This document shows positions 51,936 to 61,353 of a stretch of 64,000 nucleotides of DNA, one piece after another. This stretch comes from Xanthomonas hortorum pv. cynarae. GTDB lineage: Bacteria; Pseudomonadota; Gammaproteobacteria; Xanthomonadales; Xanthomonadaceae. The DNA lies in NCBI RefSeq assembly GCF_002939985.1, contig NZ_MDFM01000009.1, positions 1-64,000 on the forward strand. Direction: 5' to 3'. Numbering within the stretch: position 1 is the stretch's first letter; every line of letters begins with the position of its first letter. Both the position numbers and the translations under genes were made by a program. The notes under the pieces were generated by a model. It saw nothing but the letters and a program-made list of their open reading frames with translations. It was not told the origin of the DNA and searched no databases.

Positions 51936-52409
51936 TCAGCGTTTTTGTGCTGGTTCTGAAACGTTTTCTTCGCGTGCCGCAGGCGCTTGTCGCGCCGGTG
52001 CGGACTGCGCTGGCGCTGCGGCCGGAACAGCGGCAGGCGACGGCTGCGACGGAGCGGTCGGCACCGCGCCCGCGGCTGGTGCCTGCGGCAACGGCTGAGT
52101 CAGCTCGCCGGCGGCGGCCGGTGCCGGGGTGGCCGACTGCGACATCACGCCAAGATTCTGATCGGTGGGACGCGCGCCATGGGTGGCATACCACGCCATG
52201 AACAGGCTGATGCTGAAAAACACCACCGCCAGCCATTTGGTCGACTTGGACAGGAAGTTCGACGCACCCTGCGAACCAAACACGGTGCCCGAGGCACCAG
52301 CACCGAAACCGGAGCCCGCTGCCGCACCCGCGCCACGCTGCATCAGGATCAGCGCAATCATCGCCAGCGCGACCAGCACGTAGACCACATTGAGGATCAA
52401 CATCAGCAT
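51936..52409 (-). CDS. secG: Preprotein translocase subunit SecG
   Basis: A 157-residue protein: two spans (MLMLILNVVYVLVALAMIA and WLAVVFFSISLFMAWY) flank the conserved GAGAAAGSGFGAG...GTVFGSQGASNFLSKSTKW region. After residue about 80 an Ala/Pro-rich cytoplasm- or periplasm-facing tail of about 75 residues follows; E. coli SecG is about 110 long. SecG assists SecYE translocation. Confidence 0.93.
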   Translation of the reverse strand: MLMLILNVVYVLVALAMIALILMQRGAGAAAGSGFGAGASGTVFGSQGASNFLSKSTKWLAVVFFSISLFMAWYATHGARPTDQNLGVMSQSATPAPAAAGELTQPLPQAPAAGAVPTAPSQPSPAAVPAAAPAQSAPARQAPAAREENVSEPAQKR

Positions 52410-52442
52410 TTCGAAATCCGTCCCCGGACAAAACTTAATGGG

Positions 52443-53198
52443 TTAACAAGCGGCCGCCGCGCGTGCGATGGCCAGGAAATCTTCGGCGACCAGTGATGCG
52501 CCTCCGACCAGCCCGCCGTCGACATCGGGCTGTGCGAACAGCTCGTTGGCGTTGTCGGGCTTGACACTGCCCCCGTACACGATGGGCAGCGAATCGGCAA
52601 TTCTAGCATCCGCCTTTGCGACTTCGCCACGCAGGAAGGCATGCACAGCCTGGGCCTGCTCCGGGCTGGCAGTGCGGCCGGTACCAATGGCCCAGATCGG
52701 TTCATACGCAAGCACGGCACGCGCAAAGCCTTCGCTGCCGACCAGGGCCAGCACCGGCTCGAGCTGAGCGCGCAGCACTGCCTCGGTCTGGCCCGCTTCG
52801 CGCTGCTCCAACGATTCGCCGACGCACAGCACAGGGATCAACCCGGCATGCATGGCGGCCGCGAATTTACGCGCCACCAGCTCACTGCTTTCCTGATGGT
52901 ACTGGCGACGTTCGGAGTGGCCGACCAGCCCGTACTCGGCGCCGACATCGACCAGCATCGTGGCCGAGACCTCGCCGGTGTAGGCGCCCTTCTCGTTACT
53001 GCTGACGTCCTGCGCACCGAAGCACAGGTGATGCTCCTCGAAATCCTCGATCAGATCGCCGAGGTAAGGCAGTGGCGGCAGGATGACGACATCGACACCC
53101 TCCAGGGGCATGTGCGCGGCAATCTGGGCCACCAGTTCGGTGGCGAAGGCGCGGCTGCCATGCAGCTTCCAATTTCCGGCAACGAGTTTTCGACGCAT
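52443..53198 (-). CDS. tpiA: Triosephosphate isomerase
   Basis: A 251-residue TIM barrel: RRKLVAGNWKLHGS (catalytic Lys), VGHSERRQYHQES (catalytic His), VLAYEPIWAIGTG (catalytic Glu) and IVYGGSVKPDNA (phosphate loop). The start at 53198 gives the normal length. Upstream of secG; divergent from an SDR gene. Confidence 0.97.
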   Translation of the reverse strand: MRRKLVAGNWKLHGSRAFATELVAQIAAHMPLEGVDVVILPPLPYLGDLIEDFEEHHLCFGAQDVSSNEKGAYTGEVSATMLVDVGAEYGLVGHSERRQYHQESSELVARKFAAAMHAGLIPVLCVGESLEQREAGQTEAVLRAQLEPVLALVGSEGFARAVLAYEPIWAIGTGRTASPEQAQAVHAFLRGEVAKADARIADSLPIVYGGSVKPDNANELFAQPDVDGGLVGGASLVAEDFLAIARAAAAC

Positions 53199-53310
53199 CA
53201 GGCGCAGGTTCCTGAGTGGAAGACAGGCGACAGAATAGCCCATGCCCTGTCGGCAGCCGGCACACTTCTGTCCATTGCCTGTCCCATCCCCTCTTCAGCA
53301 GGAACCTGCC

Positions 53311-54111
53311 ATGTCCGTTTCGCCTGTCTTCGCGCTGGTCACCGGCGCCTCCAGCGGCATCGGCCGCGAGATTGCGCGCGCTTACGCCAGGCGTGGCGTG
53401 CCGTTGATCCTGACCGCGCGCCGGGTGGACAGGCTGGAGACACTGGCCGCCGAGTTGAGCGCGTTGGTACAGGTCCACGTGTTGCCGGCCGATCTGGCCG
53501 ACTCCGCAGCGGTAGAGGCGCTGGTTGTGCAGATCCAGCGTAATGGCTGGACCGTAGGCACCCTGGTCAACAATGCCGGCTACGGTGTGCCGGGCCGCTA
53601 TCTGCACAACGACTGGGCCACGCATGCGCGTTTTCTGCAGGTGATGGTGGGTGCGGTGTGCGAGCTGACCTGGCGGCTGTTGCCGATGATCCGCGCCAGC
53701 GGCCAGGGCCGCATTCTCAACGTGGCCTCGTTTGCCGCGCTGACGCCCAGCGCAGACGGGCAAACGCTGTATGCGGCTAGCAAGAGCTTCCTGCTGCGCT
53801 TCAGCGAATCGCTGGCGCTGGAGAACGCCGATTGTGCAGTGAGGGTCTGCGCGCTGTGCCCGGGCTTTGCGTGGTCGGAATTTCACGACATCACTGGCAC
53901 ACGCGAGCAGATGTCCACCCTGCCCCGCTGGGCGTGGCTGCAGGCCGATGCCGTGGCCGAATACGGCATCGAAGCGCTGGAGCGTGGCCAGGTGCTGGCA
54001 GTGCCGGGCTGGCGCTATCGCCTGGTCAATGCCGGGTTACGATTACTGCCGCATGCGCTTGCGTTGCGCCTGATGGCGCGAGGATCGCACCGGGTGCGCC
54101 CGCTGGATTGA
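53311..54111 (+). CDS. Short-chain dehydrogenase/reductase
   Basis: A 266-residue classical SDR with TGASSGIGREIA (NADP loop), LVNNAGYGVPG, catalytic Ser in LNVASFAAL and YAASK active site. The substrate is unknown; the subfamily resembles DltE/YqjQ-type short-chain dehydrogenases. GGA lies nine bases before the ATG at 53311. Monocistronic on the plus strand. Confidence 0.88.
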   Translation: MSVSPVFALVTGASSGIGREIARAYARRGVPLILTARRVDRLETLAAELSALVQVHVLPADLADSAAVEALVVQIQRNGWTVGTLVNNAGYGVPGRYLHNDWATHARFLQVMVGAVCELTWRLLPMIRASGQGRILNVASFAALTPSADGQTLYAASKSFLLRFSESLALENADCAVRVCALCPGFAWSEFHDITGTREQMSTLPRWAWLQADAVAEYGIEALERGQVLAVPGWRYRLVNAGLRLLPHALALRLMARGSHRVRPLD

Positions 54112-54193
54112 ACGTAGCAGATGCGGATGCAGGACGCTTGCCGGACAAATTGCCAGTCACCACGCACAAGATAAAGAACAGGTAGAACGATCG

Positions 54194-55606
54194 ATGCACA
54201 TCCCGAGAGCGATGAGATTCATTGCAACAAGGCAAGGACAGGCTACCTACCACGACTCGAAGTCACTCTCGCTTCTCGCCGCCGCCTTCATTTTTTTTGC
54301 ATCACAGCTGATAACCAATGCGACAATATTCCAAGGCGATGCAGGGGCTTACTGGGCGATCAGCTCGGCCATCGTTGATGGCAACTTTCCGCAAACGATC
54401 CGAGGCTACTTTTACCCACTTCTCCTGACGCCTTTCAGATTCATCTTCAATCACTCAGAGTCGCTTGGATTATTATCGCTAAAAATCGGGCAAGCGATTG
54501 GATACGGCTACCTACTCTCGATTCTATTGCCCGATTTTTACCAGGCGATCCTTGGCGCAAGAACTTCGACATTCAGAAGAATCGTACCATCACTTCTGGT
54601 CGCACTGATATTTCCAGGCCTGATTGCGTACCCGCTCAGCGACGCCCCATCATTTGGATTGATGGCTACAGCATTGCACCTTTCGCTAAAAGCAATCAGA
54701 TCACACTCATTGATTCTGCTACTGGCTGCAGGACTGTTGGCGTACTTTGCGTACAACACCAGAACAATTTACATGTTCTCCTTCATTGCCTTGATATCGA
54801 TTGTCTTCATTTTTTCTGCAAAGAACATCTCCCACAAGGCAATCGCCGTAGCATGCTTTCTTTTGGGCTCGGCCGTTGGCGCAATCCCTCAAATGGCAAT
54901 CAACCATCACTACCATGGCACGGCCTCGCCACTGGTCGTCACGGACAAGGACGGAAAATCGCTTTTTGTCAGACAATTGACATGGGGCATGGTCGTGGAC
55001 AAATACGAGACCTACATTGATCCGGGCACGCATCAGGCGACACCGGTGTTCTATGCAAATGATGAGGGAGCTTCGATCCTGCAGAACGAAGGAGGATTTA
55101 CCGAGAACCAGTCATTCCCTCGGATATTCAAGATGATGTCCGAGCATCCTATTGCCTTCGTAAAGATCTACATCCGCCATGTCGCACTGGCGCTGGATGC
55201 CAGAGATGGCGACGTCTACACAAATCTCCCCTCTTCTGAAAAAAGCACCCACTCACTCTTCTTCCTGATCATCGCCTGCCTTGGACTGACACGTCTGGCT
55301 GCATCACTCCTGGCTCAGGACAAAAATCGCAAAACCGCAGAGAATCTTCTCTACCTTTCGGTGCTTGCCTTACCCTGCATAGCAGTCATCCCCGGCGCTA
55401 TAGAAACGCGATTCTTTTTGCCAATCTATTGCATTTCCTACTGCGCACTCGCATTTGAGAGCATTAAACATAAAAAAGTCGTCGGCCAGCTCATCTGCGC
55501 AGCAATTCTTGTAACGTGCATCTTCTGCTTTGCAGAAACTTCGATGCAGTCCCCAAACTACACCAGGCCCGAATCTTATCTGGCCAGTCCGTCGAAACCA
55601 ACATGA
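54194..55606 (+). CDS. Polytopic membrane protein, possibly a GT-C-type glycosyltransferase
   Basis: A 470-residue protein with about 11 hydrophobic segments. An early extracytoplasmic loop has GDAGAYW, and a large loop spans about residues 245-330. The acidic residue in the first loop and the overall layout are reminiscent of GT-C (PMT/ArnT-like) transferases, but no family motif is certain. The gene is plainly AT-richer than the flanks and uses AAA, ATA and TTT codons rarely seen nearby, so recent transfer is likely. An ATG six codons in (54212) is an alternative start. Confidence 0.65.
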   Translation: MHIPRAMRFIATRQGQATYHDSKSLSLLAAAFIFFASQLITNATIFQGDAGAYWAISSAIVDGNFPQTIRGYFYPLLLTPFRFIFNHSESLGLLSLKIGQAIGYGYLLSILLPDFYQAILGARTSTFRRIVPSLLVALIFPGLIAYPLSDAPSFGLMATALHLSLKAIRSHSLILLLAAGLLAYFAYNTRTIYMFSFIALISIVFIFSAKNISHKAIAVACFLLGSAVGAIPQMAINHHYHGTASPLVVTDKDGKSLFVRQLTWGMVVDKYETYIDPGTHQATPVFYANDEGASILQNEGGFTENQSFPRIFKMMSEHPIAFVKIYIRHVALALDARDGDVYTNLPSSEKSTHSLFFLIIACLGLTRLAASLLAQDKNRKTAENLLYLSVLALPCIAVIPGAIETRFFLPIYCISYCALAFESIKHKKVVGQLICAAILVTCIFCFAETSMQSPNYTRPESYLASPSKPT

Positions 55607-55790
55607 CCTGAATCATCTTGAGATCAATCTGACGCATGCGCGAAAGATCAGATTGCGAGCTCGCAAAATCATTGACATACGGACATACCACTGCTTTGTC
55701 CGGCACTTCTGCTTTAAGCTCAGGAGGAGACTTCACTATCAATTAGACGCCGCACGCTCCAGCCCCTTTGATTGCATAGGCAGAGCGTGC

Positions 55791-56219
55791 TCAGTGATTA
55801 ACGATGTCGCCGTGCATTGCCGCCAGTCGTGCGAGCAAGCGATTCTGCGTGCGGCGCGGAATCTTGCGCTGATCCATCGCCCAGTTCAGATCCTCGACCA
55901 AGGCATTGAAGTCGCCTTCACGAATGGCCAGATGCGCATGCGCCTGTTTCATCGACTTGGCGGTATCCGGGCATGGCCCATCGCTGACGTGGCAGAACTT
56001 CTGCACCAGACGCTCGTTGAGCATGACGATGTTGACGCGCGCGAATTGATCGACGATGCGTTGATCGTCGGCAATGCGCGAGAGCATGGTTTCCACCAGC
56101 GCTTCGATCCCGGCTTGCCCGCCGAGTTCGTCGTAGAGCGTCTGGCGCGGTTGCGTGGTGGCGCAGGCGCTCACCAGGCCCAGCACGCAAAGCAGGCAGC
56201 AGCGCAGCCATCGGTTCAT
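55791..56219 (-). CDS. Group 1 truncated-hemoglobin lipoprotein
   Basis: A 142-residue protein. Residues 1-19 are a lipoprotein signal ending in LVSAC, so the globin would be anchored in the envelope. The rest matches group 1 truncated globins: YDELGGQAGIEALVETML, then KQAHAHLAIREGDFNALVEDL, containing the proximal His. Such globins bind O2, NO or CO. Export of a globin is unusual. It starts where the DUF3034 gene ends (one-base TGATG overlap) and is the last gene of a four-gene operon. Confidence 0.85.
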   Translation of the reverse strand: MNRWLRCCLLCVLGLVSACATTQPRQTLYDELGGQAGIEALVETMLSRIADDQRIVDQFARVNIVMLNERLVQKFCHVSDGPCPDTAKSMKQAHAHLAIREGDFNALVEDLNWAMDQRKIPRRTQNRLLARLAAMHGDIVNH

Positions 56220-57094
56220 CAGAACGCCACCTGCAAGGAAAGATAGGGACCACGCTGATCGGTAAGCGTGGCGATGTCGCCAAGGTCTGCCCAGGCCGCG
56301 GTGAACGACACATGCTTGCTGGGAAACCAGGCGACGAATGCGTCTGCCCAGGCCTTTTCGTGCGCGAAGCCCAGGTTATCGGGTTTGTCTCGGTATTCCA
56401 CGCCCACTGCCAGGGAGGGCGACAGCATCACCGCAGCGCTGGCCTCACCTACCAGCCGGTAGCTGTTGCGACGATCGCCGCCGAAGCCGAGCAAGCCGGT
56501 CTGATTGGCGCGGGTGGCGCGCAGGGTACCGTTGAGCAACAGCTGATAACCGCCAACGCCTTGCAGAAACAGCCGGCTGGCGCTGACGTACACATCGGTG
56601 CCGTGGTCGTCGCGCGCACCGATCGCCAGGGGCAGCGTGCCGTTGCGCAAACGCTTGTATTGCACGCCCAGACTGACTTGCGGCGCGCTCCCGTACACGA
56701 GGTCGCCATGCAGGCGCAGCTTGGCGCCGAACACATCCTGACCCAGTGCATTCCACGGCAAGCCCAATCGGTCCTGCAATGTGCCCAGATCCAGGCGTTG
56801 CCGTGCGAGCGAGAGTTCCAGCCGATTGCCGACGGTGAGCGCGGCGCCCTGCACATCCAATCGGTAATCGCCGCTGTCCACGTGGGTGGCGAACACGACG
56901 GTGGCAAGTTCATCGCGCGTGCCGTAGCCCGACAGCGTGGCCCACGGCACGATGCCGCCGCCGCTGCTGCCTTCGATCATCGACACGCCGCCGGTGGCAA
57001 GCAGACGCCCTTCTCCAGCAATCGCCAGTGGCGGCGTGAGCGCCAAACAACCCAACACTGCAGCAGACCGCGCGGCACCCACCCACTTGCTCAT
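56219..57094 (-). CDS. DUF3034 putative outer-membrane beta-barrel protein
   Basis: A 291-residue exported protein with signal peptide MSKWVGAARSAAVLGCLAL to AIA (about residue 26). It begins GEGRLLATGGVSMIEGSSGGG, the DUF3034 hallmark, followed by alternating amphipathic strands and a C-terminal aromatic residue (LSLQVAF), typical of a barrel. The start at 57094 overlaps the upstream GGDEF-EAL stop (ATGA). Function unknown; a channel or porin role is inferred. Confidence 0.82.
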   Translation of the reverse strand: MSKWVGAARSAAVLGCLALTPPLAIAGEGRLLATGGVSMIEGSSGGGIVPWATLSGYGTRDELATVVFATHVDSGDYRLDVQGAALTVGNRLELSLARQRLDLGTLQDRLGLPWNALGQDVFGAKLRLHGDLVYGSAPQVSLGVQYKRLRNGTLPLAIGARDDHGTDVYVSASRLFLQGVGGYQLLLNGTLRATRANQTGLLGFGGDRRNSYRLVGEASAAVMLSPSLAVGVEYRDKPDNLGFAHEKAWADAFVAWFPSKHVSFTAAWADLGDIATLTDQRGPYLSLQVAF

Positions 57095-59475
57095 CGTTGC
57101 GCTCCTGCTTGCGCGGCCGGCACCAGATCGAGTTGACCCAGATCGAGTTGACGCATGCACCAGGCCACAAACGGCACTTCTTCCAGCGGCGGCGCGTACA
57201 GATAGCCCTGCACCATGTCGCAGCCATAACTGCGCAGCAACCCGAGCGCCGTGGCGTTTTCCACGCCTTCGGCGATCACGCTCAATCCAAGGTTATGCCC
57301 CAGATCGATCGTGCTGCGCACGATGAATGCATCGTCGGTGCCTTCGGCCAATTGCATGACGAAACTCTTGTCGATCTTCAATTCGTTGACCGGCATGCGC
57401 TTGAGCTGCGCCAGCGAGGAATAGCCGGTGCCGAAGTCGTCGATGGACAGGCGCACGCCGACGCTGCGCAGCTGATGCAGCATGTGCAGCGCGAATTCGA
57501 CATCGCGCATCAAGGCGCTTTCGGTCAATTCCAGCGTGACCCGCTCGGCCGCCACCGCGTGATGCTCCAGACGACCGCGCACATAATCCGGCAGGCCGGG
57601 GTCGGATAGATCGAGCGCAGAGAGATTGATCGCCATGCCCAGCTCCAGGCCCTGGCTGCGCCATTGCGCCTGACACCGCAGCGCCTCGTCCAGCACATAG
57701 CGGGTCAGCGGATGGATCACCCCGGAGTGCTCGGCGAGCGGAATGAACTCGTCCGGGCCGATCGGTCCCAGCACCGGGTGATGCCAGCGCACCAGTACCT
57801 CGACCTGTTCGACGCGATCGCTGCGCAAACAGATCTTGGGTTGGAAGCGCAAGGTCAGTTCGTTGCTGGCAATCGCCTGGCGCAGATCGCCAGTGAGCCT
57901 TAGACGACGCAGATGCTGCTCGTCCTGGCCCAGGCGATACACGCTGCTGGCACCGATGGTGATGACATTGCCGCCCTGGCGACGCGCGATATCGGCGCGC
58001 CGCAGCAAGGTATCCGGATCGGCGCCGTGTTCGGGGATCAAGGCGATGCCGATGCTGGCTTCCAGCTGGATGCGCGCCTGCGGCAACGCCAGTGGGCGAC
58101 GCAGCTGCAGCAGCAATCGCTGCGCATCCTGCTGCACGCTGGTCATATCGGCCTGCGCCACCACCACCATGAATTCGTCGCTGCCCAACCGCCCGACCAC
58201 ATTGGGCTCCTGCACGACCTCGGCAAGGCGGCGCCCTGCTTCGACCAGCACCTGATCGGCGAAGTCGTGCCCCAGGCTGTCGTTGAGTTCCTTGAAGTGC
58301 TCAAGATCCAGGATCAGCACGGCGGCCGTAACACCCGAGGCCACGGTCTGCTCGACCACCTGTTGCAGCCGTTCCAGCAGCCAGATGCGATTGGGCAGGC
58401 CGGTCAAGGCATCGTGGCGCGCCTGATGCAGGATGTGCTGCTCGCGGCTGGCGATCTGCTGCTGCATGCGCCCGAAGCTGTCGGCCAGCTCGGCCAGTTC
58501 GCGTCCGGGCGGTACCTGCACCGCGGTGTGGTAATCGCCGCGCTGGATGCGTCGTGCTGCCTGCACCAACTGCGCAACCGGCTTGCTGACGCTGCGCGCG
58601 AGAAAAATCGCCACACCGATTGCGGCGGCCGTGGCCAGACCGGCCAACAACAGAATGCGCAGCTTGAGGATGCGATACGGTGCGACCGCACGATCCAGCG
58701 AGGCCTGCAAGGCGACCCGCACATGACTGTCGCCCTGGATCGATTGCAGTTTGACCAGGTAACGTGCGTCGGCCAGCGTCAGCGGGATCGCTTCACCCTG
58801 CCCCGCTTCGGCGGCGGGCAGCTGCTGCGGGAACTCGGAGCGCGCAGCCGGCTCCAACGTGGAGGCCAGTACGCGCACCGGCGGGCCATCGGTGAAAAAG
58901 GTCGCATCCAGCCCGGTGGTGGTACGAAAGTCCTGCGCCAGCCCATCGCCGGACTCGTTGCCGATCGCGATCCAGCCCACCCGGTTCGGCGCCAGTACCT
59001 GCACCACTGCCAGCCGCACGATGCGTTGATCCAGTGCCACCACCCCGACCGCGTGCCCGTCGCGCTGGGCCTGTTGCAGCAGTGCCTGCACGGCGCGCAA
59101 TTGCTCGGCTTGCGGCAGATCCGCCAGCCCGGTCAGGAATTCGCCATCCGGCGACAACAGCACTGCGGTCTGCGCCGACATGCGCGCGGCATGGTTACGC
59201 AATGCCGACTGCATGGTCGGCACATCGCCACTGGCCACTGCCGCACGGAAACCGAAATCGTCGGCCAGCACCGAGGCCGACTGCAGCAACTGCTCGTCGC
59301 GGCGCACGTTGATGCGTTGCCAGACGCGTTCGCCGATCTGCAGTTCTTCGCCCAGTTGCGCCTTGACGCTACGCTCGGTGGCGACCTGCACTGCGATGAA
59401 GGTCAGCACTTGCGTGGCGAGCACGACCAGGACCACCAAGGCCGCAATGCGGGTATGCAGACGCATCGCCTTCAT
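57091..59475 (-). CDS. Membrane GGDEF-EAL cyclic-di-GMP protein with periplasmic sensor
   Basis: A 794-residue protein: membrane span 11-32, periplasmic sensor about 33-270, second span 271-293, HAMP 294-345, GGDEF about 350-510, EAL about 530-780. The cyclase signature is GSDEF (431-435) and the usual inhibitory RxxD is absent (QEPN). The phosphodiesterase site looks intact: EVL (559-561), NLSALD, LTES, DDFGTGYSSL, LKIDKSF, AEGVEN and QGYLY. It is therefore probably a c-di-GMP phosphodiesterase with a regulatory GGDEF part. It overlaps both neighbours by four bases. Confidence 0.9.
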   Translation of the reverse strand: MKAMRLHTRIAALVVLVVLATQVLTFIAVQVATERSVKAQLGEELQIGERVWQRINVRRDEQLLQSASVLADDFGFRAAVASGDVPTMQSALRNHAARMSAQTAVLLSPDGEFLTGLADLPQAEQLRAVQALLQQAQRDGHAVGVVALDQRIVRLAVVQVLAPNRVGWIAIGNESGDGLAQDFRTTTGLDATFFTDGPPVRVLASTLEPAARSEFPQQLPAAEAGQGEAIPLTLADARYLVKLQSIQGDSHVRVALQASLDRAVAPYRILKLRILLLAGLATAAAIGVAIFLARSVSKPVAQLVQAARRIQRGDYHTAVQVPPGRELAELADSFGRMQQQIASREQHILHQARHDALTGLPNRIWLLERLQQVVEQTVASGVTAAVLILDLEHFKELNDSLGHDFADQVLVEAGRRLAEVVQEPNVVGRLGSDEFMVVVAQADMTSVQQDAQRLLLQLRRPLALPQARIQLEASIGIALIPEHGADPDTLLRRADIARRQGGNVITIGASSVYRLGQDEQHLRRLRLTGDLRQAIASNELTLRFQPKICLRSDRVEQVEVLVRWHHPVLGPIGPDEFIPLAEHSGVIHPLTRYVLDEALRCQAQWRSQGLELGMAINLSALDLSDPGLPDYVRGRLEHHAVAAERVTLELTESALMRDVEFALHMLHQLRSVGVRLSIDDFGTGYSSLAQLKRMPVNELKIDKSFVMQLAEGTDDAFIVRSTIDLGHNLGLSVIAEGVENATALGLLRSYGCDMVQGYLYAPPLEEVPFVAWCMRQLDLGQLDLVPAAQAGAQR

Positions 59476-60161
59476 GGATGCGGCTTCTTCGGGTCGGCAC
59501 GACGGAATTTGTCCTGCAGCGCGCGCACGCGCTCATCCGGTGGTGCCGCCATCGGCGCGGCGCCGGTGGTCTGCAGGGTCACGCGACGCTGCACTGCATC
59601 GCGCGCAAGCAGCAACGGCTCGGTGACCACGGCACCCTTGATGCGCGGATGCCAGACCCGCAGCGTATAGGCGCCTGCCGGTGCATCCAGTTGCACGCGG
59701 CCGTCGCTGCCGGTCTTGCCGAAATACGGCGTCTCCAGCACCACGATATAGCCAAGCATCCAGTCGTGGATATTGCAGCCAATCGTCACCAGGCCCGCCT
59801 GATCGAAACGGATCGGCGTGGCCTTGGTGCCCTGAAACAGCGGCAATTCGAAACGCTTGGCAGGCGAAAAAGAATAGACCTGGTGGCGGATCTGATCGTT
59901 GTTCGGAAAGCGCACCAAGGTGCCGGTGCGCACCGCCAGGACGGCGGGCACGAACTGCGAATTGACCTGATCCATTTCCATGGTCTTTGCTGCACTGGGT
60001 GGCGCCGGACGCGCCGGCTCCAGACTGACCACCGCATCGACCAACATGCCGTTGGCATCGGCCACGGTCACGCTGACCGGCGTTGCCACCACAGCGCTTG
60101 CGGCGCAGTACGCCAGCAACACCGAACCCACACCTATCCGTTTGAACCACTGCGTCCGCAT
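59472..60161 (-). CDS. Periplasmic cupredoxin-like protein (methylamine-utilisation type)
   Basis: A 229-residue exported protein with signal peptide to about residue 26. A type 1 copper site is visible: His93 (IRHQVYSF), Cys129, His132 and Met135 (CNIHDWM). A carboxypeptidase-regulatory-like C-terminal beta domain (TGSDGRVQLDAPAGAYTLRVWHP) follows. GGGGGGAG lies directly before the ATG at 60161. First gene of the four-gene operon. Its overlap with the GGDEF-EAL gene suggests the redox or copper state of this protein may be read by that sensor. Confidence 0.85.
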   Translation of the reverse strand: MRTQWFKRIGVGSVLLAYCAASAVVATPVSVTVADANGMLVDAVVSLEPARPAPPSAAKTMEMDQVNSQFVPAVLAVRTGTLVRFPNNDQIRHQVYSFSPAKRFELPLFQGTKATPIRFDQAGLVTIGCNIHDWMLGYIVVLETPYFGKTGSDGRVQLDAPAGAYTLRVWHPRIKGAVVTEPLLLARDAVQRRVTLQTTGAAPMAAPPDERVRALQDKFRRADPKKPHP

Positions 60162-60366
60162 GCTCCCCCCAACCTAGTGCAATCGGCAACGGGCGCCAGG
60201 CGAATCCGACGTCGCGCTAGCGATCAGACTGAGTTATCGGCTGAGGTGAACGCAAGCTTTAACCAGACGCGAGCGGAATGTTTTGAACAGAACTGTGGTG
60301 TCGGTCATTACCCGTGTTGCGAGCGCGGCTATTCGCTGCGCGCGCTGATAGGGACCGCGTGCTGGA

Positions 60367-61305
60367 TTACTTCAGCTTGATCTCGCGCAGACGCTCTTCC
60401 AGGAAGCCGTGTGCGGTGATCGGCTGGGGATAGCGGCTCGGGTTTTCGGCAGTGATGCACGAAGGCAGCACGTCGATCAGAAAGTCCGGATTCGGGTGCA
60501 GGAAGAACGGCACCGAATAACGCGGCTCGCGCGCTGCTTCGCCCGGCGGATTGACCACGCGATGGATGGTGGACGGGTACACATGGTTGGTCAGGCGTTG
60601 CAGCATGTCGCCGATATTGACCACGATGGTGTCGGCATCCGCTGTGAATGGCACCCACTCGCCATCGTTGGAACGCACTTCCAGACCGGCCGCGCTGGCA
60701 CCGACCAGCAAGGTGATGAAGTTGATGTCGCCATGCGCACCGGCACGCACGTTGGGAATATCGTCGCTGGTGATCGGCGGGTAGTGGATCGGCCGCAGGA
60801 TCGAATTGCCGTTGTTGGTCTTGTCGACGAAATAGTCCTGCGGCAGGCCGATATGCAGCGCCAGCGCCGACAGCACGCGCGAACCCAGGTGATCGAGCTG
60901 CTGGTACAGGCGGTAACCGCGTTCGCGGAAACCGGGCACCTCTTCGGGCCACAGGTTCGGCGTCATCACCTCGCGATACGGCGAATCGTCCGGAATCTCG
61001 CGGCCGATATGCCAGAACTCCTTCAGATCGAAATGCTTGGAATCCTTGGCCGTTTCCACACCGAACGCGGTGTAGCCGCGCGCGCCACCACTGCCTTTGA
61101 CGTGGTAGCGCTGCTTGACATCTTCCGGCAGCGCGAAGAACGCCTTGAACACCTCGTAGGCGCCATCGATATCGGCCTGCGCAATGCCGTGATTGCGGAT
61201 GCCGGCAAAGCCCCACTGCCGATAGGCCGCGCCGAGCTCGGCGACGAAGGCGTCGCGGTCGCTGTCGAAACGGGTGATGTCCAGGGTCGGGATGCGGGCG
61301 CTCAT
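60367..61305 (-). CDS. Isopenicillin N synthase-like 2-oxoglutarate/Fe(II) oxygenase
   Basis: A 312-residue double-stranded beta-helix oxygenase. The iron triad is His-x-Asp in GAHGDINFITLLVG and His in STIHRVVNP; the 2-oxoglutarate Arg is in RYSVPFFLHPN. The N-terminal DIN_N-like segment has GFAGIRNHGI. The substrate is unknown. It stands alone between glmM and the operon above. Confidence 0.85.
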   Translation of the reverse strand: MSARIPTLDITRFDSDRDAFVAELGAAYRQWGFAGIRNHGIAQADIDGAYEVFKAFFALPEDVKQRYHVKGSGGARGYTAFGVETAKDSKHFDLKEFWHIGREIPDDSPYREVMTPNLWPEEVPGFRERGYRLYQQLDHLGSRVLSALALHIGLPQDYFVDKTNNGNSILRPIHYPPITSDDIPNVRAGAHGDINFITLLVGASAAGLEVRSNDGEWVPFTADADTIVVNIGDMLQRLTNHVYPSTIHRVVNPPGEAAREPRYSVPFFLHPNPDFLIDVLPSCITAENPSRYPQPITAHGFLEERLREIKLK

Positions 61306-61353
61306 ACGGGTATCTGCAGTCGAAGTCGAGGAGTCAAAAGGAAGGCCTGCTGT

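Noticed and set aside
55491-55742. 83-residue minus-strand frame at the end of the AT-rich gene
   Set aside because: Mostly antisense to the 3' end of the membrane protein gene, with no ribosome site or recognisable features.
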